Positions 45,609-54,885 of a DNA stretch of 64,000 nt are shown here, in pieces. Position numbers and translations under genes: made by a program. The notes beneath the pieces are model-generated. The model ran no database searches. It worked only from the letters and a program-made list of their open reading frames with translations, and was not told the DNA's origin. Source of the stretch: Gracilibacillus orientalis (GTDB lineage: Bacteria; Bacillota; Bacilli; Bacillales; Amphibacillaceae); contig NZ_FOTR01000007.1 in the NCBI RefSeq assembly GCF_900114645.1, positions 186,001 through 250,000 on the forward strand. Reading direction: 5' to 3'. Within the stretch, counting starts at the first letter, position 1. Every line of letters starts with the position of its first letter.

Positions 45609-46767
45609 GAGAACAGCTTTTATTTACACCGATGATTTCCTGGATTATTCCTTCCATGAAGAACATCCTTTTAATCAGAGAAGGTTACTGTTAACGAAAG
45701 ACCTATTAGAACTAAGCAAGGGATTAACAGAAAAACAAATCGTTCAACCGGCACTACTAGATGAGGATATCTTATATTCTATTCATGATATCGACTATAT
45801 TGAGGCAGTAAAGACAGCAAGTAAAAATCACCCTGTCTCCTATGAAGGTTATGGGATAGGAACGCATGATACCCCAAGTTTTTCGAAAATGTTTGATGCA
45901 TCACTTATTTCAGTAAGTGGATCAGTGGAGGCGTGTGAACAAGTAATGCATGGTAACGTAACTCATGCATTAAGTCTTGGCGGTGGACTTCATCATGGAT
46001 TTCCAAACCGTGCCTCTGGTTTTTGTATTTTTAATGACATAGCCATTGCTATTCAACATATAAGGAAGCATTATGATATAAAAGTTTTATATATTGATAC
46101 AGATGCACATCACGGGGACGGAGTACAACATTGCTTTTATCATGATCCTAATGTCTGTACAGTATCCTTTCATGAGACTGGCCGATATTTATATCCTGGA
46201 ACAGGGAAAACAAGTGAGCGTGGTATCAAAGAAGGCTTTGGTTATTCTTTTAACTTTCCTTTGGATGCTTTTACAGAAGATGATTCATTTCTCGAAGTAT
46301 TTCACTCATCTATCGAGGAAATAGCCGAGTACTTTCAACCAGATATCATTGTCAGCCAGCATGGTGTCGATGCACATTATCTTGACCCTCTTACCCATTT
46401 ACATGGTAGCCTGCACCTATTCGAAGAAATACCTAAAATTATTCATCAACTTGCCCATCAATATTCCCAAGGAAAATGGGTAGCCTTAGGCGGTGGCGGC
46501 TATGATATTTGGAGAGTTGTCCCAAGAGCCTGGTCGCAATTATGGAAGGTGATGAATACAAACGAAACCTTTCAGGGAACTATTCCCCAAGCTTGGCTAG
46601 ATAAATGGCAGTCAGAGTCTCCAGTTCTTTTGCCTAATACGTGGCACGATAGTTTACAAGATTATCGTGAAATTCCTAGACGTGAGGAGATCGAAGAAAA
46701 TAATAGACGCATGTATCAACAAGTACTGAAATTTATTGGTAATAAGAAATGTAGAAAGCACGACTGA
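45598..46767 (+). CDS. acuC: AcuC, HDAC-family deacetylase of AcsA
   Basis: 389 residues of class I histone-deacetylase fold. GGGLHHGFPNRASGFCIFND carries the active-site His pair, DTDAHHGDG the zinc Asp/His, and ALGGGGYD the end motif. It deacetylates AcsA in B. subtilis. The start is ATG 45598 behind AGGGAGG, overlapping acuB by 11 bases. Confidence 0.95.
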   Translation: MKSERTAFIYTDDFLDYSFHEEHPFNQRRLLLTKDLLELSKGLTEKQIVQPALLDEDILYSIHDIDYIEAVKTASKNHPVSYEGYGIGTHDTPSFSKMFDASLISVSGSVEACEQVMHGNVTHALSLGGGLHHGFPNRASGFCIFNDIAIAIQHIRKHYDIKVLYIDTDAHHGDGVQHCFYHDPNVCTVSFHETGRYLYPGTGKTSERGIKEGFGYSFNFPLDAFTEDDSFLEVFHSSIEEIAEYFQPDIIVSQHGVDAHYLDPLTHLHGSLHLFEEIPKIIHQLAHQYSQGKWVALGGGGYDIWRVVPRAWSQLWKVMNTNETFQGTIPQAWLDKWQSESPVLLPNTWHDSLQDYREIPRREEIEENNRRMYQQVLKFIGNKKCRKHD

Positions 46768-47074
46768 GCTGACCATAAGCATGAGTGTTTAAGAAAAAAC
46801 ACTATTTTAGACCTTATTTAAAAGAAAACAAGAAATCTGGTATGCTACCGTTCGAAAACAATTTTAAATCTACACTATTTCTTGTTCAACGGGATCCCCA
46901 CTCGTTATAAGATATGACTTAGGCTTGAAAATTCTGATATTTAAGAGATACCAGGAAAGTGAGCCCACCCGGACCTTATAACAGACAAAAATAAGCATCG
47001 TGACATGCAAAAAAGGGTGGATATCTGATCGTTTACTTTGCTCACATACGGTTGAAATGAATAGTATAGATAAC
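46768..47074. other. Non-coding stretch after acuC
   Basis: No gene. No clear terminator after acuC was found: the sequence AAGAAAAAACACTATTTT is AT-rich with no stem of note. Small ORFs here are artefacts. The stretch runs into the repeat cluster. Confidence 0.4.
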
Positions 47075-47210
47075 ACCCGCTTCGGCTTGTCCATTTCGCT
47101 TTCCGGGTGGCGTGCTCGTCAGCTAACTTTGCAAAGAAAAGCCCTTTGCAAAGTGGATATCCGCTCAAGCTGATCACCCTGGAGTCGAAATGGCCGCCTA
47201 CGCTACATCA
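47075..47210. repeat. Long inverted-repeat intergenic element (copy 2)
   Basis: The segment GCTTCGGCTTGTCCATTTCG onward pairs with its near reverse complement in GAAATGGCCGCCTACGC. A middle hairpin (CTTTGCAAAG with CTTTGCAAAG) forms the loop arm. No ORF. Related in layout to copies 1, 3, 4 and 5. Confidence 0.65.
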
Positions 47211-47304
47211 TGCTCGACAATGCGTGTAAGTAGTGATGACTACTGCCATTCTATGTTTGAAGAAAACTCGACATGTTCCGTGTACCTAACATTGTAGCAT
47301 CACT

Positions 47305-47450
47305 ATCTAGCGAAGGCCGGACACTTCCACTCCAGTGGGAACTGTTTTACTCGAAGATCCACTTTTCCAAGTGTTTTTTGCTTGGAAAAGTTAGCTGAGA
47401 GGAAAACCCCACGGAAAGGGAAGTGGCCAGCCGTAGCGATTGCCTAGCAT
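47305..47450. repeat. Long inverted-repeat intergenic element (copy 3)
   Basis: Left CTAGCGAAGGCCGGACACTT mirrors right GGCCAGCCGTAGCGATTGCC across about 90 bases. The interior has CTCCAGTGGGAAC and CCCCACGGAAAGGGAAG, blocks that recur at 50.8 and 55.9 kb. A small internal hairpin (CTTTTCCAAG / CTTGGAAAAG) makes the tip. Confidence 0.75.
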
Positions 47451-47537
47451 TCTATATCTTTCAAAACACGCTGGATTCATGTCGCTGCTATTAGACAAAA
47501 CGCTGTGATACCAAGGATTTTATACTTTCTTACATTA

Positions 47538-47567
47538 TTAAAAAGGATGACACTGTTGTCATCCTTA
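47538..47567 (-). terminator. motS terminator
   Basis: AAGGATGACA pairs with TGTCATCCTT around a three-base loop, followed on the minus strand by TTTTTAA. The motS stop overlaps its start. Confidence 0.85.
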
Positions 47568-48371
47568 AGATTCCTCTGTTGAATCAAGTATTACTATTTC
47601 TACTCTTCGATTTGTACTCCATCCTTCAGAACTATCATTTGATGCTACTGGCCGTGTATCACCAAATCCAGTTGCGATAAAGCGAGATTCTTTAAAATCA
47701 TTTGATTCTATGAGAAATCGAATAACACTACTAGCTCGAGCACCTGATAACTCCCAATTCGAAGGATAACGATAGCTTGAAATCGGGCGATTATCTGTAT
47801 GTCCCTCTACTCTGACTTCATTTGGAATATTAGAGAGTAATGTACTAATTTTATTCAAAAATGGTTTAGCGGGGTCAAGCACTTCTGCTTCCCCTGTTTC
47901 AAAAAGAACTCTTTCCTGTAAAACCAATACAACACCTTGATCGGTTCTAGTAGCAGAAATAACCTGATTTAAATCATTTTTATTTAAATAGGATTCTACT
48001 TCTGCTAACAACTCATCTAGCTCGTCTTGATCTGGTGTGCCTTCCACTGTATTAAATTCTGAGTCGATTTGTTCTTGTCCTTCATGGTCTTCACCAAGAA
48101 TTGTATCTTCTGATTTATCATCATTTTCTTCTTCTTTTAGTACTTCTACATTTTCAGTTGGAAATTGTTCTTCAATGATAGATGGCATTGCCTCAAATAT
48201 GTTTTCACTTTTAAAGGCGTCCGCAATCGCTCTGAACTTTTCCGCATCTATTTGTGACATGGAAAATAACAAGACAAAAAATACTAAAATTAATGTTACC
48301 ATATCCGCATATGTTACCATCCATTTTGGTGCACCTTTTTTCTCTGGACGTTGTTTGTTTCTACGCTTCAT
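47565..48371 (-). CDS. motS: Flagellar motor stator MotS (Na+-type)
   Basis: 268 residues. A basic head and one helix carrying the ion-binding Asp (MVTYADMVTLILVFFVLLFS), an acidic linker, and a C-terminal OmpA-like peptidoglycan-binding domain with VEGHTDNRPISSYRYPSNWE. It anchors the sodium-driven stator to the wall. It is linked to motP and ccpA as in B. subtilis, whose MotPS is a Na+ stator. It overlaps motP by 11 bases. Confidence 0.93.
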   Translation of the reverse strand: MKRRNKQRPEKKGAPKWMVTYADMVTLILVFFVLLFSMSQIDAEKFRAIADAFKSENIFEAMPSIIEEQFPTENVEVLKEEENDDKSEDTILGEDHEGQEQIDSEFNTVEGTPDQDELDELLAEVESYLNKNDLNQVISATRTDQGVVLVLQERVLFETGEAEVLDPAKPFLNKISTLLSNIPNEVRVEGHTDNRPISSYRYPSNWELSGARASSVIRFLIESNDFKESRFIATGFGDTRPVASNDSSEGWSTNRRVEIVILDSTEES

Positions 48372-49185
48372 TAAAGGATTCCTCCGTGAAATTCTCCTCT
48401 TCTGTTTCTACTTTCTTATTCTTTTCTTTATCTGATAAAAATGCGCTTAGTTTTTCTTTCAAAATTCTAGGATTTTGTCCAGATTGTACACCGATTACAC
48501 CTTCTATAATAACTTGCTTTATAAAGACCTCTTCACTTGTTTTCGTTTCTAATTTACCAGCCATTGGTGTAAATACTAAGTTCGCCATCACAGATCCATA
48601 GAAAGTTGTTAGTAAGGCCACTGCCATACTGGGGCCAAGAGTAGTTGGATCCTCCAAATTTTGCAACATAAGAATTAAACCTATTAAAGTACCGATCATT
48701 CCCCAGGCAGGTGCATATTCACCAGCTTTTTCAACAATTAGACGGCCACGGTAATGGCGATCTTCCATTGCATCAATTTCTGCGTTCATAATATCATTAA
48801 TCACTTCAGGCTCAATCCCGTCAATGGCTAATAGTACGCCTTTTCTAATATAGGGATCATTCACTTCTTCTAGTTCATTTTCCAGAGCCAATAATCCTTC
48901 CCGTCTAGCTCGATCAGATAATCGCTCAAATAATTCAATCAATTCGGCCAAATTATGTTCATTTCGCTTAAATACTTCTTGTATAACATTTTTCGTTGTT
49001 TTTATTTGTTCAATATTAAAATTAACTAGTAGTGCCGCTACTAGACCACCAAGTACAATCAAGACAGAGGATCCTTGCACAAAACCAGCAAAGCCTCCCA
49101 TACCACCACTGCTAATAATCCCAAACATAATCATTATAAAACCAATGGTAATGCCGATTGGAGTCAAAAAATCTCTTTTGTTCAT
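48361..49185 (-). CDS. motP: Flagellar motor stator MotP (Na+-type)
   Basis: 274 residues, MotA/TolQ/ExbB-like with four helices. It has PIGITIGFIMIMFGIISSGG, EKAGEYAPAWGMIGTLIGLI and GPSMAVALLTTFYG, with the Pro/charged loop contacting FliG between helices 2 and 3. With MotS it forms a Na+ stator. The start is ATG 49185 behind GGGGAGAG. It lies 83 bases after ccpA with a terminator between. Confidence 0.93.
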   Translation of the reverse strand: MNKRDFLTPIGITIGFIMIMFGIISSGGMGGFAGFVQGSSVLIVLGGLVAALLVNFNIEQIKTTKNVIQEVFKRNEHNLAELIELFERLSDRARREGLLALENELEEVNDPYIRKGVLLAIDGIEPEVINDIMNAEIDAMEDRHYRGRLIVEKAGEYAPAWGMIGTLIGLILMLQNLEDPTTLGPSMAVALLTTFYGSVMANLVFTPMAGKLETKTSEEVFIKQVIIEGVIGVQSGQNPRILKEKLSAFLSDKEKNKKVETEEENFTEESFNEA

Positions 49186-49213
49186 AGTATTCTCTCCCCA
49201 GTAAAAAACTCTA

Positions 49214-49252
49214 AAAATAAAATGCCAGGATGTAACGAAGCATCCTAGCATT
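49214..49252 (-). terminator. Terminator or attenuator between ccpA and motP
   Basis: ATGCTAGGATG pairs with CATCCTGGCAT (one wobble), followed by TTTTATTTTT on the minus strand. It lies just beyond the ccpA stop and should reduce readthrough into motPS. Confidence 0.8.
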
Positions 49253-49268
49253 ATTATCGGCATTTATT

Positions 49269-50264
49269 TTATTTTGTTGAGTTTCTTTTAACAATTTGAT
49301 GTGGTAATACAACATTTTGTTCCTCTACGTTTTCTTTATTCATAAATTTAGTCAATAAACGCATCGCAACCGCACCAATGTCATACATAGGTTGTACAAC
49401 TGTTGATAGTGTTGGACGTACCATTGTCGCTAATCTTGTATTATCAAAACCGACTACTTCAACGTCCTCAGGGACATTAACCCCATTATCTTGTAGACCA
49501 TGGATAACACCAAGTGCCATTTCATCCGTTGCTACGAAAATCCCTGTTGGATAATCTTTGATGTTAATAATTTGATTAGCTGCCTCTATTCCTGATTCAT
49601 AGGAGAACTCTGCTGATATAATATAATCCTCATTTACTTCTTTATTCGATTCTTTAATCGCTTTTACGTAACCTGCATATTTCTTTTCATTGACAGCAGA
49701 AGTTTCTTGCCCACTTACATAAATCGGATGTTTTGTGCCGTTTTCAATGAGAAGTGAGGTTGCTTCATAAGCTGCTTGTTCATAATCAATATTAACTGAT
49801 GGAATGGTTTCACTCGAATCAATGGTTGCAGCTAAAGCTACAGGTACAGGCGAAGTTTTTAATTGCTGTACATGCTCTTCACTAATATTCGCGCCCATAT
49901 ACACTAGGCCATCTACTTGCTTTTCAAACATGGTATTAATCAATCGTAACTCTTTATCTTTATTTTGATCAGAGTTACTCAAAATAATATTATATTTATA
50001 CATAGTAGCAATATCATCGATACCTCTAGCTAGCTCTGAAAAGAAGATGCTTGAAATATCTGGAATGATAACCCCTACTGTAGTTGTTTTTTTACTTGCC
50101 AGACCTCTTGCAACAGCATTTGGACGATAGCCTAGTCTTTCTATTGTATTTAGTACTTTTTTTCTTGTCGCTGGCTTCACGTTCGGGTTTCCGTTCACAA
50201 CACGTGATACTGTAGCCATGGAGACGTTAGCTTCTCTTGCTACGTCATAAATTGTTATATTCAT
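49269..50264 (-). CDS. ccpA: Catabolite control protein A
   Basis: 331 residues of LacI family. The helix-turn-helix [20 protein letters not shown] at residues 3-22 is followed by the hinge and the periplasmic-binding-like core with [10 protein letters not shown] and [16 protein letters not shown]. It binds cre sites with HPr-Ser46-P as cofactor and controls carbon metabolism, including the two cre candidates of this window. Start ATG 50264 after GGAGGTTA. Confidence 0.97.
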   Translation of the reverse strand: MNITIYDVAREANVSMATVSRVVNGNPNVKPATRKKVLNTIERLGYRPNAVARGLASKKTTTVGVIIPDISSIFFSELARGIDDIATMYKYNIILSNSDQNKDKELRLINTMFEKQVDGLVYMGANISEEHVQQLKTSPVPVALAATIDSSETIPSVNIDYEQAAYEATSLLIENGTKHPIYVSGQETSAVNEKKYAGYVKAIKESNKEVNEDYIISAEFSYESGIEAANQIINIKDYPTGIFVATDEMALGVIHGLQDNGVNVPEDVEVVGFDNTRLATMVRPTLSTVVQPMYDIGAVAMRLLTKFMNKENVEEQNVVLPHQIVKRNSTK

Positions 50265-50504
50265 TATAATAACCTCCAATATTCTAATTAACGGTATATT
50301 TCTCTCATCATACGCTACAAAGAGTATTTCTGCAAAAAATAAACGATATCTACATTATATATGTATATCATTCATATTATAACAAATTTTGCACAAAAAT
50401 TAACATCAAAATAATCATTTTATGAAAAACTTTTCATTTTATTATATCATGTACCCTATTGAACTTAAAATAAACTACATAAAACATAAACTGTGAAGTA
50501 ATTT
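50265..50504. other. ccpA upstream region
   Basis: An AT-rich untranslated and promoter region. On the minus strand a perfect TATAAT (50376-50381) is a candidate -10; the -35 is poor. Otherwise nothing but the start of the repeat block. Confidence 0.4.
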
Positions 50505-50725
50505 ATTGCGTGGATTTGCTCTTCCACCTTTTGTGAGTGCTGGGAAACGCTGCGGCAGAATACTCCGCTTTCACCCAAGGGCACAAGTGCGACATCTGTT
50601 CAACCAAGTTTTCACAGTGTCTTCTATGCCACAAGGCACGGCCTCTGTCTCCTCAAAAAGCAAAAAAAGCTTTTCTGCGGGGTGTAGGAGTCTGCGTATT
50701 CTGCCTCCGCTAGTAAGGATTCTCT
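50505..50725. repeat. Long inverted-repeat intergenic element (copy 4)
   Basis: GCTGCGGCAGAATACTCCGC pairs with GCGTATTCTGCCTCCGC across about 130 bases; CTTTCACCCAAGGGCAC follows the left arm, as CTTTCCTTGGGCACGG does in copy 1. A Lys-rich tip, AAAAAGCAAAAAAAGC, lies before the right arm. A 73-codon ORF in it is spurious. Confidence 0.75.
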
Positions 50726-50794
50726 GATGATAGAAAGGTTAAAATCCATGGAATAAACATCTTGAGGATTTATTTTCACTTGATCAGAAGACTA

Positions 50795-50935
50795 TTCTAA
50801 GCTGCGGGAAAATGCGACACTCCTGTGGGAAAGGAACAGTCTGAAGACCCCGCAAGAAGCGATTTTTGCTTCTGAGGAGGCTGAAGCGTTCCCACGGAAA
50901 GGGAGCGTTTTTTCGCAGCGATGGCCTACCACTCA
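50795..50935. repeat. Long inverted-repeat intergenic element (copy 5)
   Basis: GCTGCGGGAAAATGCGACAC mirrors the right arm ending TTTTTTCGCAGCGATGGCC. CTCCTGTGGGAAAGGAACAG and CCCACGGAAAGGGAGCG are the best-conserved inner blocks. The hairpin tip is GAAGCGATTTTTGCTTC. It lies about 70 bases from copy 4. Confidence 0.8.
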
Positions 50936-51028
50936 TTCATAAAAGTATGGATGGGAGCCTCACTATATAGAGAATTTCATTACTTCGCTGTTTGTATCTA
51001 CTGTTCTATAGGAGAAAATTAGGCAAAA

Positions 51029-51057
51029 TAAAAACTCCTGTCAGAAACAGGAGTTTT
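51029..51057 (-). terminator. aroA terminator
   Basis: ACTCCTG and CAGGAGT form the stem, with T-runs on both strands. Confidence 0.88.
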
Positions 51058-51061
51058 TTGG

Positions 51062-52126
51062 TTATTTATTTTGTAATTCACTCAAAAAGTTATGGAAGGT
51101 TGGGATATCCATTTGTTGTGCTGCGTCAGATAGTGCTACTGCTGGATCTGGGTGCACTTCTGCCATGACTCCGTCTGCGCCGATCGCTAACGCAGCTTTT
51201 GCTGCCGGTAATAATAAATCTCTTCTACCAGTCGAATGTGTTACGTCAACCATAACAGGTAAGTGCGTTTCTTGTTTTAAAATCGGAACAGCTGTTATAT
51301 CTAACGTATTACGAGTTGCTTTTTCGTATGTTCTAATTCCACGTTCACACAGAATAATTTGTCCATTACCTTTAGAATTTACATATTCTGCTGCATTGAT
51401 AAAATCAGAAATTGTAGCAGACATACCACGTTTTAACAGTACTGGTTTATTCGTTTCGCCTGCAGCTTTTAATAACTCAAAGTTTTGCATGTTACGAGCA
51501 CCAATTTGAATGACATCTATATAATTAACTGCCTCTTCAATATGTGCAGGATTTACAATTTCACTGACAACTGCTAATCCATACTCATCTGATACCTTTT
51601 TCAAAATTTCAAGCCCTTCAAAACCTAAACCTTGGAAATCATACGGTGACGTTCTTGGTTTAAAAGCACCGCCACGAATTAATTTCAAGCCTTCTCCCTT
51701 AATAGCAGAAGCAACTTCCGCTACTTGATCATAGCTTTCTACTGCACATGGACCAAAAATGAAGTGCTGATTACCATCACCAAATTTATCTCCATTTATA
51801 TCAATTACCGTATCTTCTGGTTTTTTCTTACGAGATACTAGTAATGCTTTACTATGGTCATCTTCTTGTAATTCAAGACCTGCTTTAAATACTTCTTTGA
51901 ATAAGTGAACAATCGTAGAATTTTCAAATGGGCCATTATTATGCTTTGTAATTAAATTTAACATATCGCGTTCACGAACTGGATCATAACTACGATTAGC
52001 ACCTTGTTTTTCTTTTACCTGACCAGTTTCTTTCACAAGTTCAGCTCGTTTATTAATTAACTCTAATATCTCTAAGTTAACTTGGTCAAGCTTTCCGCGA
52101 AGCTGATCCAATTGTTCATTACTCAT
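51062..52126 (-). CDS. aroA: Bifunctional chorismate mutase / DAHP synthase
   Basis: 354 residues. The amino-terminal AroQ chorismate mutase ([20 protein letters not shown], to about 85) is followed by a KDO8P/DAHP synthase barrel with [28 protein letters not shown] and [11 protein letters not shown]. It makes DAHP from PEP and erythrose-4-P; the mutase domain gives feedback inhibition by prephenate/chorismate. The start is ATG 52126 behind GGGGG; the upstream in-frame codons lack support. It follows ccpA as in B. subtilis. Confidence 0.96.
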   Translation of the reverse strand: MSNEQLDQLRGKLDQVNLEILELINKRAELVKETGQVKEKQGANRSYDPVRERDMLNLITKHNNGPFENSTIVHLFKEVFKAGLELQEDDHSKALLVSRKKKPEDTVIDINGDKFGDGNQHFIFGPCAVESYDQVAEVASAIKGEGLKLIRGGAFKPRTSPYDFQGLGFEGLEILKKVSDEYGLAVVSEIVNPAHIEEAVNYIDVIQIGARNMQNFELLKAAGETNKPVLLKRGMSATISDFINAAEYVNSKGNGQIILCERGIRTYEKATRNTLDITAVPILKQETHLPVMVDVTHSTGRRDLLLPAAKAALAIGADGVMAEVHPDPAVALSDAAQQMDIPTFHNFLSELQNK

Positions 52127-52285
52127 TATAAATCCCCCTACTCCTATTTTAAATTCCTGAAAAGATGTTATACTTTTTATAGAATTACGGATAATTATAG
52201 CTAAAATATGGCGACTTGTCACCAGTTAGAAGAAATGTTTTATAGAATATTTCTAATTTTTTCACAATAGGAAGGAAAAACAGTT

Positions 52286-54424
52286 ATGAATGAGCAAATG
52301 TTCGCACTAGATATCGGTACCAGGTCTGTCGTAGGTCTTTTAATGGAAAAGAATAATGACCACTATCATTTGATAGATTATCATATGGTAGAACATGATG
52401 AACGGTCCATGTTAGATGGACAAATACATGATATTGTTTCTGTTGCAAAAGTGATACAGCAAGTAAAAATACATATGGAAGAAAAACATAATACAGTATT
52501 AGAAAAAGTATGTGTAGCTGCTGCTGGACGTGCTTTAAAAACAAAACGGATTAAAACAACGAAAGAAATTGCTAAACAACCATTAATGAACGAAGAAGAT
52601 ATTCTTTTCTTAGAGTTAGAAGCGGTACAACAGGCACAATTTGAACTTGCAACAGGAGATGATGAGGCCAGTCATCATTATTATTGTGTTGGTTACTCTG
52701 TTATTCATTATTCGCTAGATGGAGAAGAGATCGGATCATTAATTGACCAGCAAGGTGAAAAAGCTGAAGTGGAAATTATCGCAACTTTTCTACCAAAAGT
52801 GGTCGTAGAATCATTATTATCTGCCTTAAGCCGTTCGGAATTGCAATTAGAAGCTTTAACATTAGAACCGATTGCGGCAATACAAGTATTGATCCCTACT
52901 TCTATGAGGCGATTGAATGTTGCATTAGTTGATATTGGTGCTGGTACAAGTGATATCGCACTTACATCTGAAGGCACAGTTACTGCTTATGGTATGGTTC
53001 CAAGAGCAGGAGACGAAATAACAGAAGCGATTAGTGATCACTATTTATTAGATTTTAATCAAGCGGAAGATTTCAAAAAAGAAATCACTTTACATAAAAA
53101 GGCAACAGTTTCTGATATTCTTGGGTTTGAACAAGAAGTAACTTATGAAGAATTAATCGAACATATCTCACCTCCAGTAGACGAACTGGCTAGATCGATT
53201 TCAGAAGAAATAATTGCTTTGAATGGTAAGGCACCTAAAGCCGTCATGTTAGTTGGTGGAGGCAGTCAAACACCTGAATTAGCCAAGAGACTTGCGATCA
53301 AGCTGAAACTCCCAACCAACCGAGTAGCGATTAGAGGAGTAGATGCAATTCAATTGTTATCAAAAGATGATGATTTACCAATTGGCCCTGAATTTATCAC
53401 TCCGATTGGTATCGCTATTGCGGCAAAACAAAATCCGGTGCACTATATAAGTGTTACGCTGAATGAACAAGTGATTCGCTTATTTGAAATGAAAGACTTA
53501 ATTGTTGCAGATTGTCTGCTTGCGGCAGGAATTAATATCAAGAAACTGTATGGTAAACCAGGCATGGCAGCAATGGTTGAATACAATGGTAAGCCCATCA
53601 CTTTACCAGGCGAATTCGGTACTGCCCCGAAAATTTTATTAAATGATCACGAATCGAACGTTGACGACATCGTTCATAATGGAGATATGTTAATCATTGA
53701 GAAAGGACAAGACGGAGCACCTGCGAAAATGAGTCTTGAAGAATTTATTGGAGAAACTTCTTCCATAACAGTCTATTACAATCAAAAAGCAATGAAAATG
53801 AAACCAAAGATTCTAGTAAACAATGAAAAAACTAACAATAGCTATCTATTAAAAGATGGAGATAAAATTGAATACAGTCACAACATTACCTTAAAAGATC
53901 TCTTACACTATTATCAGATTTCAGAACAAGTGAACACACCATATACGATATGGATCGATGATAATAAGAAAGTATTAGAAGATTACAGTCAAACATTACT
54001 ACATAATGGAAAACCAGCAAAAATAGATACGCTTCTAAAAAATGGTGATAAGCTAGAAACATACGCAGCAAATATTCCGCCGTTACAAGAACTTCTGGAG
54101 AAATTAGAGATTCGTTATCAGAATGAAATGACTATTACCTACAATAAAAAGCGTTTAACACTTTCAAAAGACCTTGTAAAAGTATATCGTCGAGGAGAAG
54201 TGCTATCTTTAGAGGCATCTATAGAAGATCAAGATAAACTGCAAATCTTTGAGCAAAAAGCAGATCCATTTATTTTTCAGGACATCTTCCGTTTTATTTC
54301 ACTTGACGTATCTCAAGCCAAAGGCAGGGTTGAATTAAAAAGAAATGGACAATCTGCGACATTCCTTGAAGAGTTGCAACCAAATGATCATATTGAAATA
54401 AATATAGAGAGTCGCCTGATTTAA
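52286..54424 (+). CDS. FtsA/PilM-like actin-fold protein with repeated C-terminal domain
   Basis: 712 residues. An FtsA-type ATPase at about 1-370 has phosphate-1 FALDIGTRSVVG, phosphate-2 VDIGAGTSDIAL and adenosine VMLVGGGSQTPEL. The rest (370-712) is not in FtsA: it holds about four units with a Gly-Asp turn (VHNGDMLII, LKDGDKIEY, LKNGDKLET, LQPNDHIEI), beta-grasp-like. FtsA links the Z ring to the membrane, but the C-terminal amphipathic helix is not obvious here. Function unknown. Start ATG 52286 after AGGAAGG; divergent from aroA. Confidence 0.85.
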   Translation: MNEQMFALDIGTRSVVGLLMEKNNDHYHLIDYHMVEHDERSMLDGQIHDIVSVAKVIQQVKIHMEEKHNTVLEKVCVAAAGRALKTKRIKTTKEIAKQPLMNEEDILFLELEAVQQAQFELATGDDEASHHYYCVGYSVIHYSLDGEEIGSLIDQQGEKAEVEIIATFLPKVVVESLLSALSRSELQLEALTLEPIAAIQVLIPTSMRRLNVALVDIGAGTSDIALTSEGTVTAYGMVPRAGDEITEAISDHYLLDFNQAEDFKKEITLHKKATVSDILGFEQEVTYEELIEHISPPVDELARSISEEIIALNGKAPKAVMLVGGGSQTPELAKRLAIKLKLPTNRVAIRGVDAIQLLSKDDDLPIGPEFITPIGIAIAAKQNPVHYISVTLNEQVIRLFEMKDLIVADCLLAAGINIKKLYGKPGMAAMVEYNGKPITLPGEFGTAPKILLNDHESNVDDIVHNGDMLIIEKGQDGAPAKMSLEEFIGETSSITVYYNQKAMKMKPKILVNNEKTNNSYLLKDGDKIEYSHNITLKDLLHYYQISEQVNTPYTIWIDDNKKVLEDYSQTLLHNGKPAKIDTLLKNGDKLETYAANIPPLQELLEKLEIRYQNEMTITYNKKRLTLSKDLVKVYRRGEVLSLEASIEDQDKLQIFEQKADPFIFQDIFRFISLDVSQAKGRVELKRNGQSATFLEELQPNDHIEINIESRLI

Positions 54425-54447
54425 ACAACGGCGACTCTCTCTTTTAT
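54407..54447. terminator. Bidirectional terminator between FtsA-like gene and ytxJ
   Basis: GAGAGTCGCC and GGCGACTCTC form a perfect ten-base stem. It overlaps the last codons of the FtsA-like gene, with TCTTTTAT after it. Confidence 0.85.
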
Positions 54448-54767
54448 AAGCAATTAGCTTCTAAACTACGTTCTGTAATATTGGAATGACTCGTATCCCA
54501 TGTTGGTTTTCCATCCACTACTTTTATCACTTGTGGTGATTCATGCTTTATCTCATACGTATCAGCTATGTAATTAGAAAGTTCTCTCGCATGCTGTACG
54601 TGCAATCGAAAAAGCGGAATACCATCTTTCTCACTAAAATTTTCATACTCTTGATTGGCGGCTGTACTGATCGGACAAGTTAAACTATTCTTCAGCAAAA
54701 CAAATTGATTATTCTCCTCAATGATTTGCTGAAATTGTTCAATTGATTCGATATTTTTTATTTCCAT
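54444..54767 (-). CDS. ytxJ: Bacillithiol-system protein YtxJ
   Basis: 107 residues, thioredoxin-like, with the DUF2847 signature LLKNSLTCPISTAA: a single Cys followed by Pro-Ile-Ser, as in bacilliredoxin-type monothiol proteins. It ends with ITERSLEANCL. It likely reverses bacillithiol mixed disulfides or stores thiols. Start ATG 54767 ten bases after AAGGA; a GTG nine bases upstream is too near it. Last gene of ytxGHJ. Confidence 0.92.
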   Translation of the reverse strand: MEIKNIESIEQFQQIIEENNQFVLLKNSLTCPISTAANQEYENFSEKDGIPLFRLHVQHARELSNYIADTYEIKHESPQVIKVVDGKPTWDTSHSNITERSLEANCL

Positions 54768-54812
54768 TTGTTCCACATCCTTACTGGCTACTAAAAAGAT
54801 TGTCCCAATGCT

Positions 54813-54846
54813 AAACCCGTTTCATTTATGACATAGAAACGGGTTT
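54813..54846 (-). terminator. Intra-operon hairpin between ytxH and ytxJ
   Basis: AAACCCGTTTC pairs with GAAACGGGTTT, eleven base pairs, with no T-run. It probably protects the mRNA or partly terminates. Confidence 0.6.
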
Positions 54847-54885
54847 AGACCTTGTGAGACTATTCTATAAAACAGCCTTGTGTGA

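Noticed and set aside
46870-47177. Overlapping small minus-strand ORFs after acuC
   Set aside because: No ribosome sites, composition unlike neighbours, and they run into repeat copy 2.
47075-47450. CRISPR-like array at the repeat cluster
   Set aside because: The units are long inverted repeats of differing sequence, with no short direct repeats at regular spacing and no cas genes.
50506-50727. 73-residue ORF on the plus strand
   Set aside because: It lies wholly in repeat copy 4, has no ribosome site and changes frame between copies.
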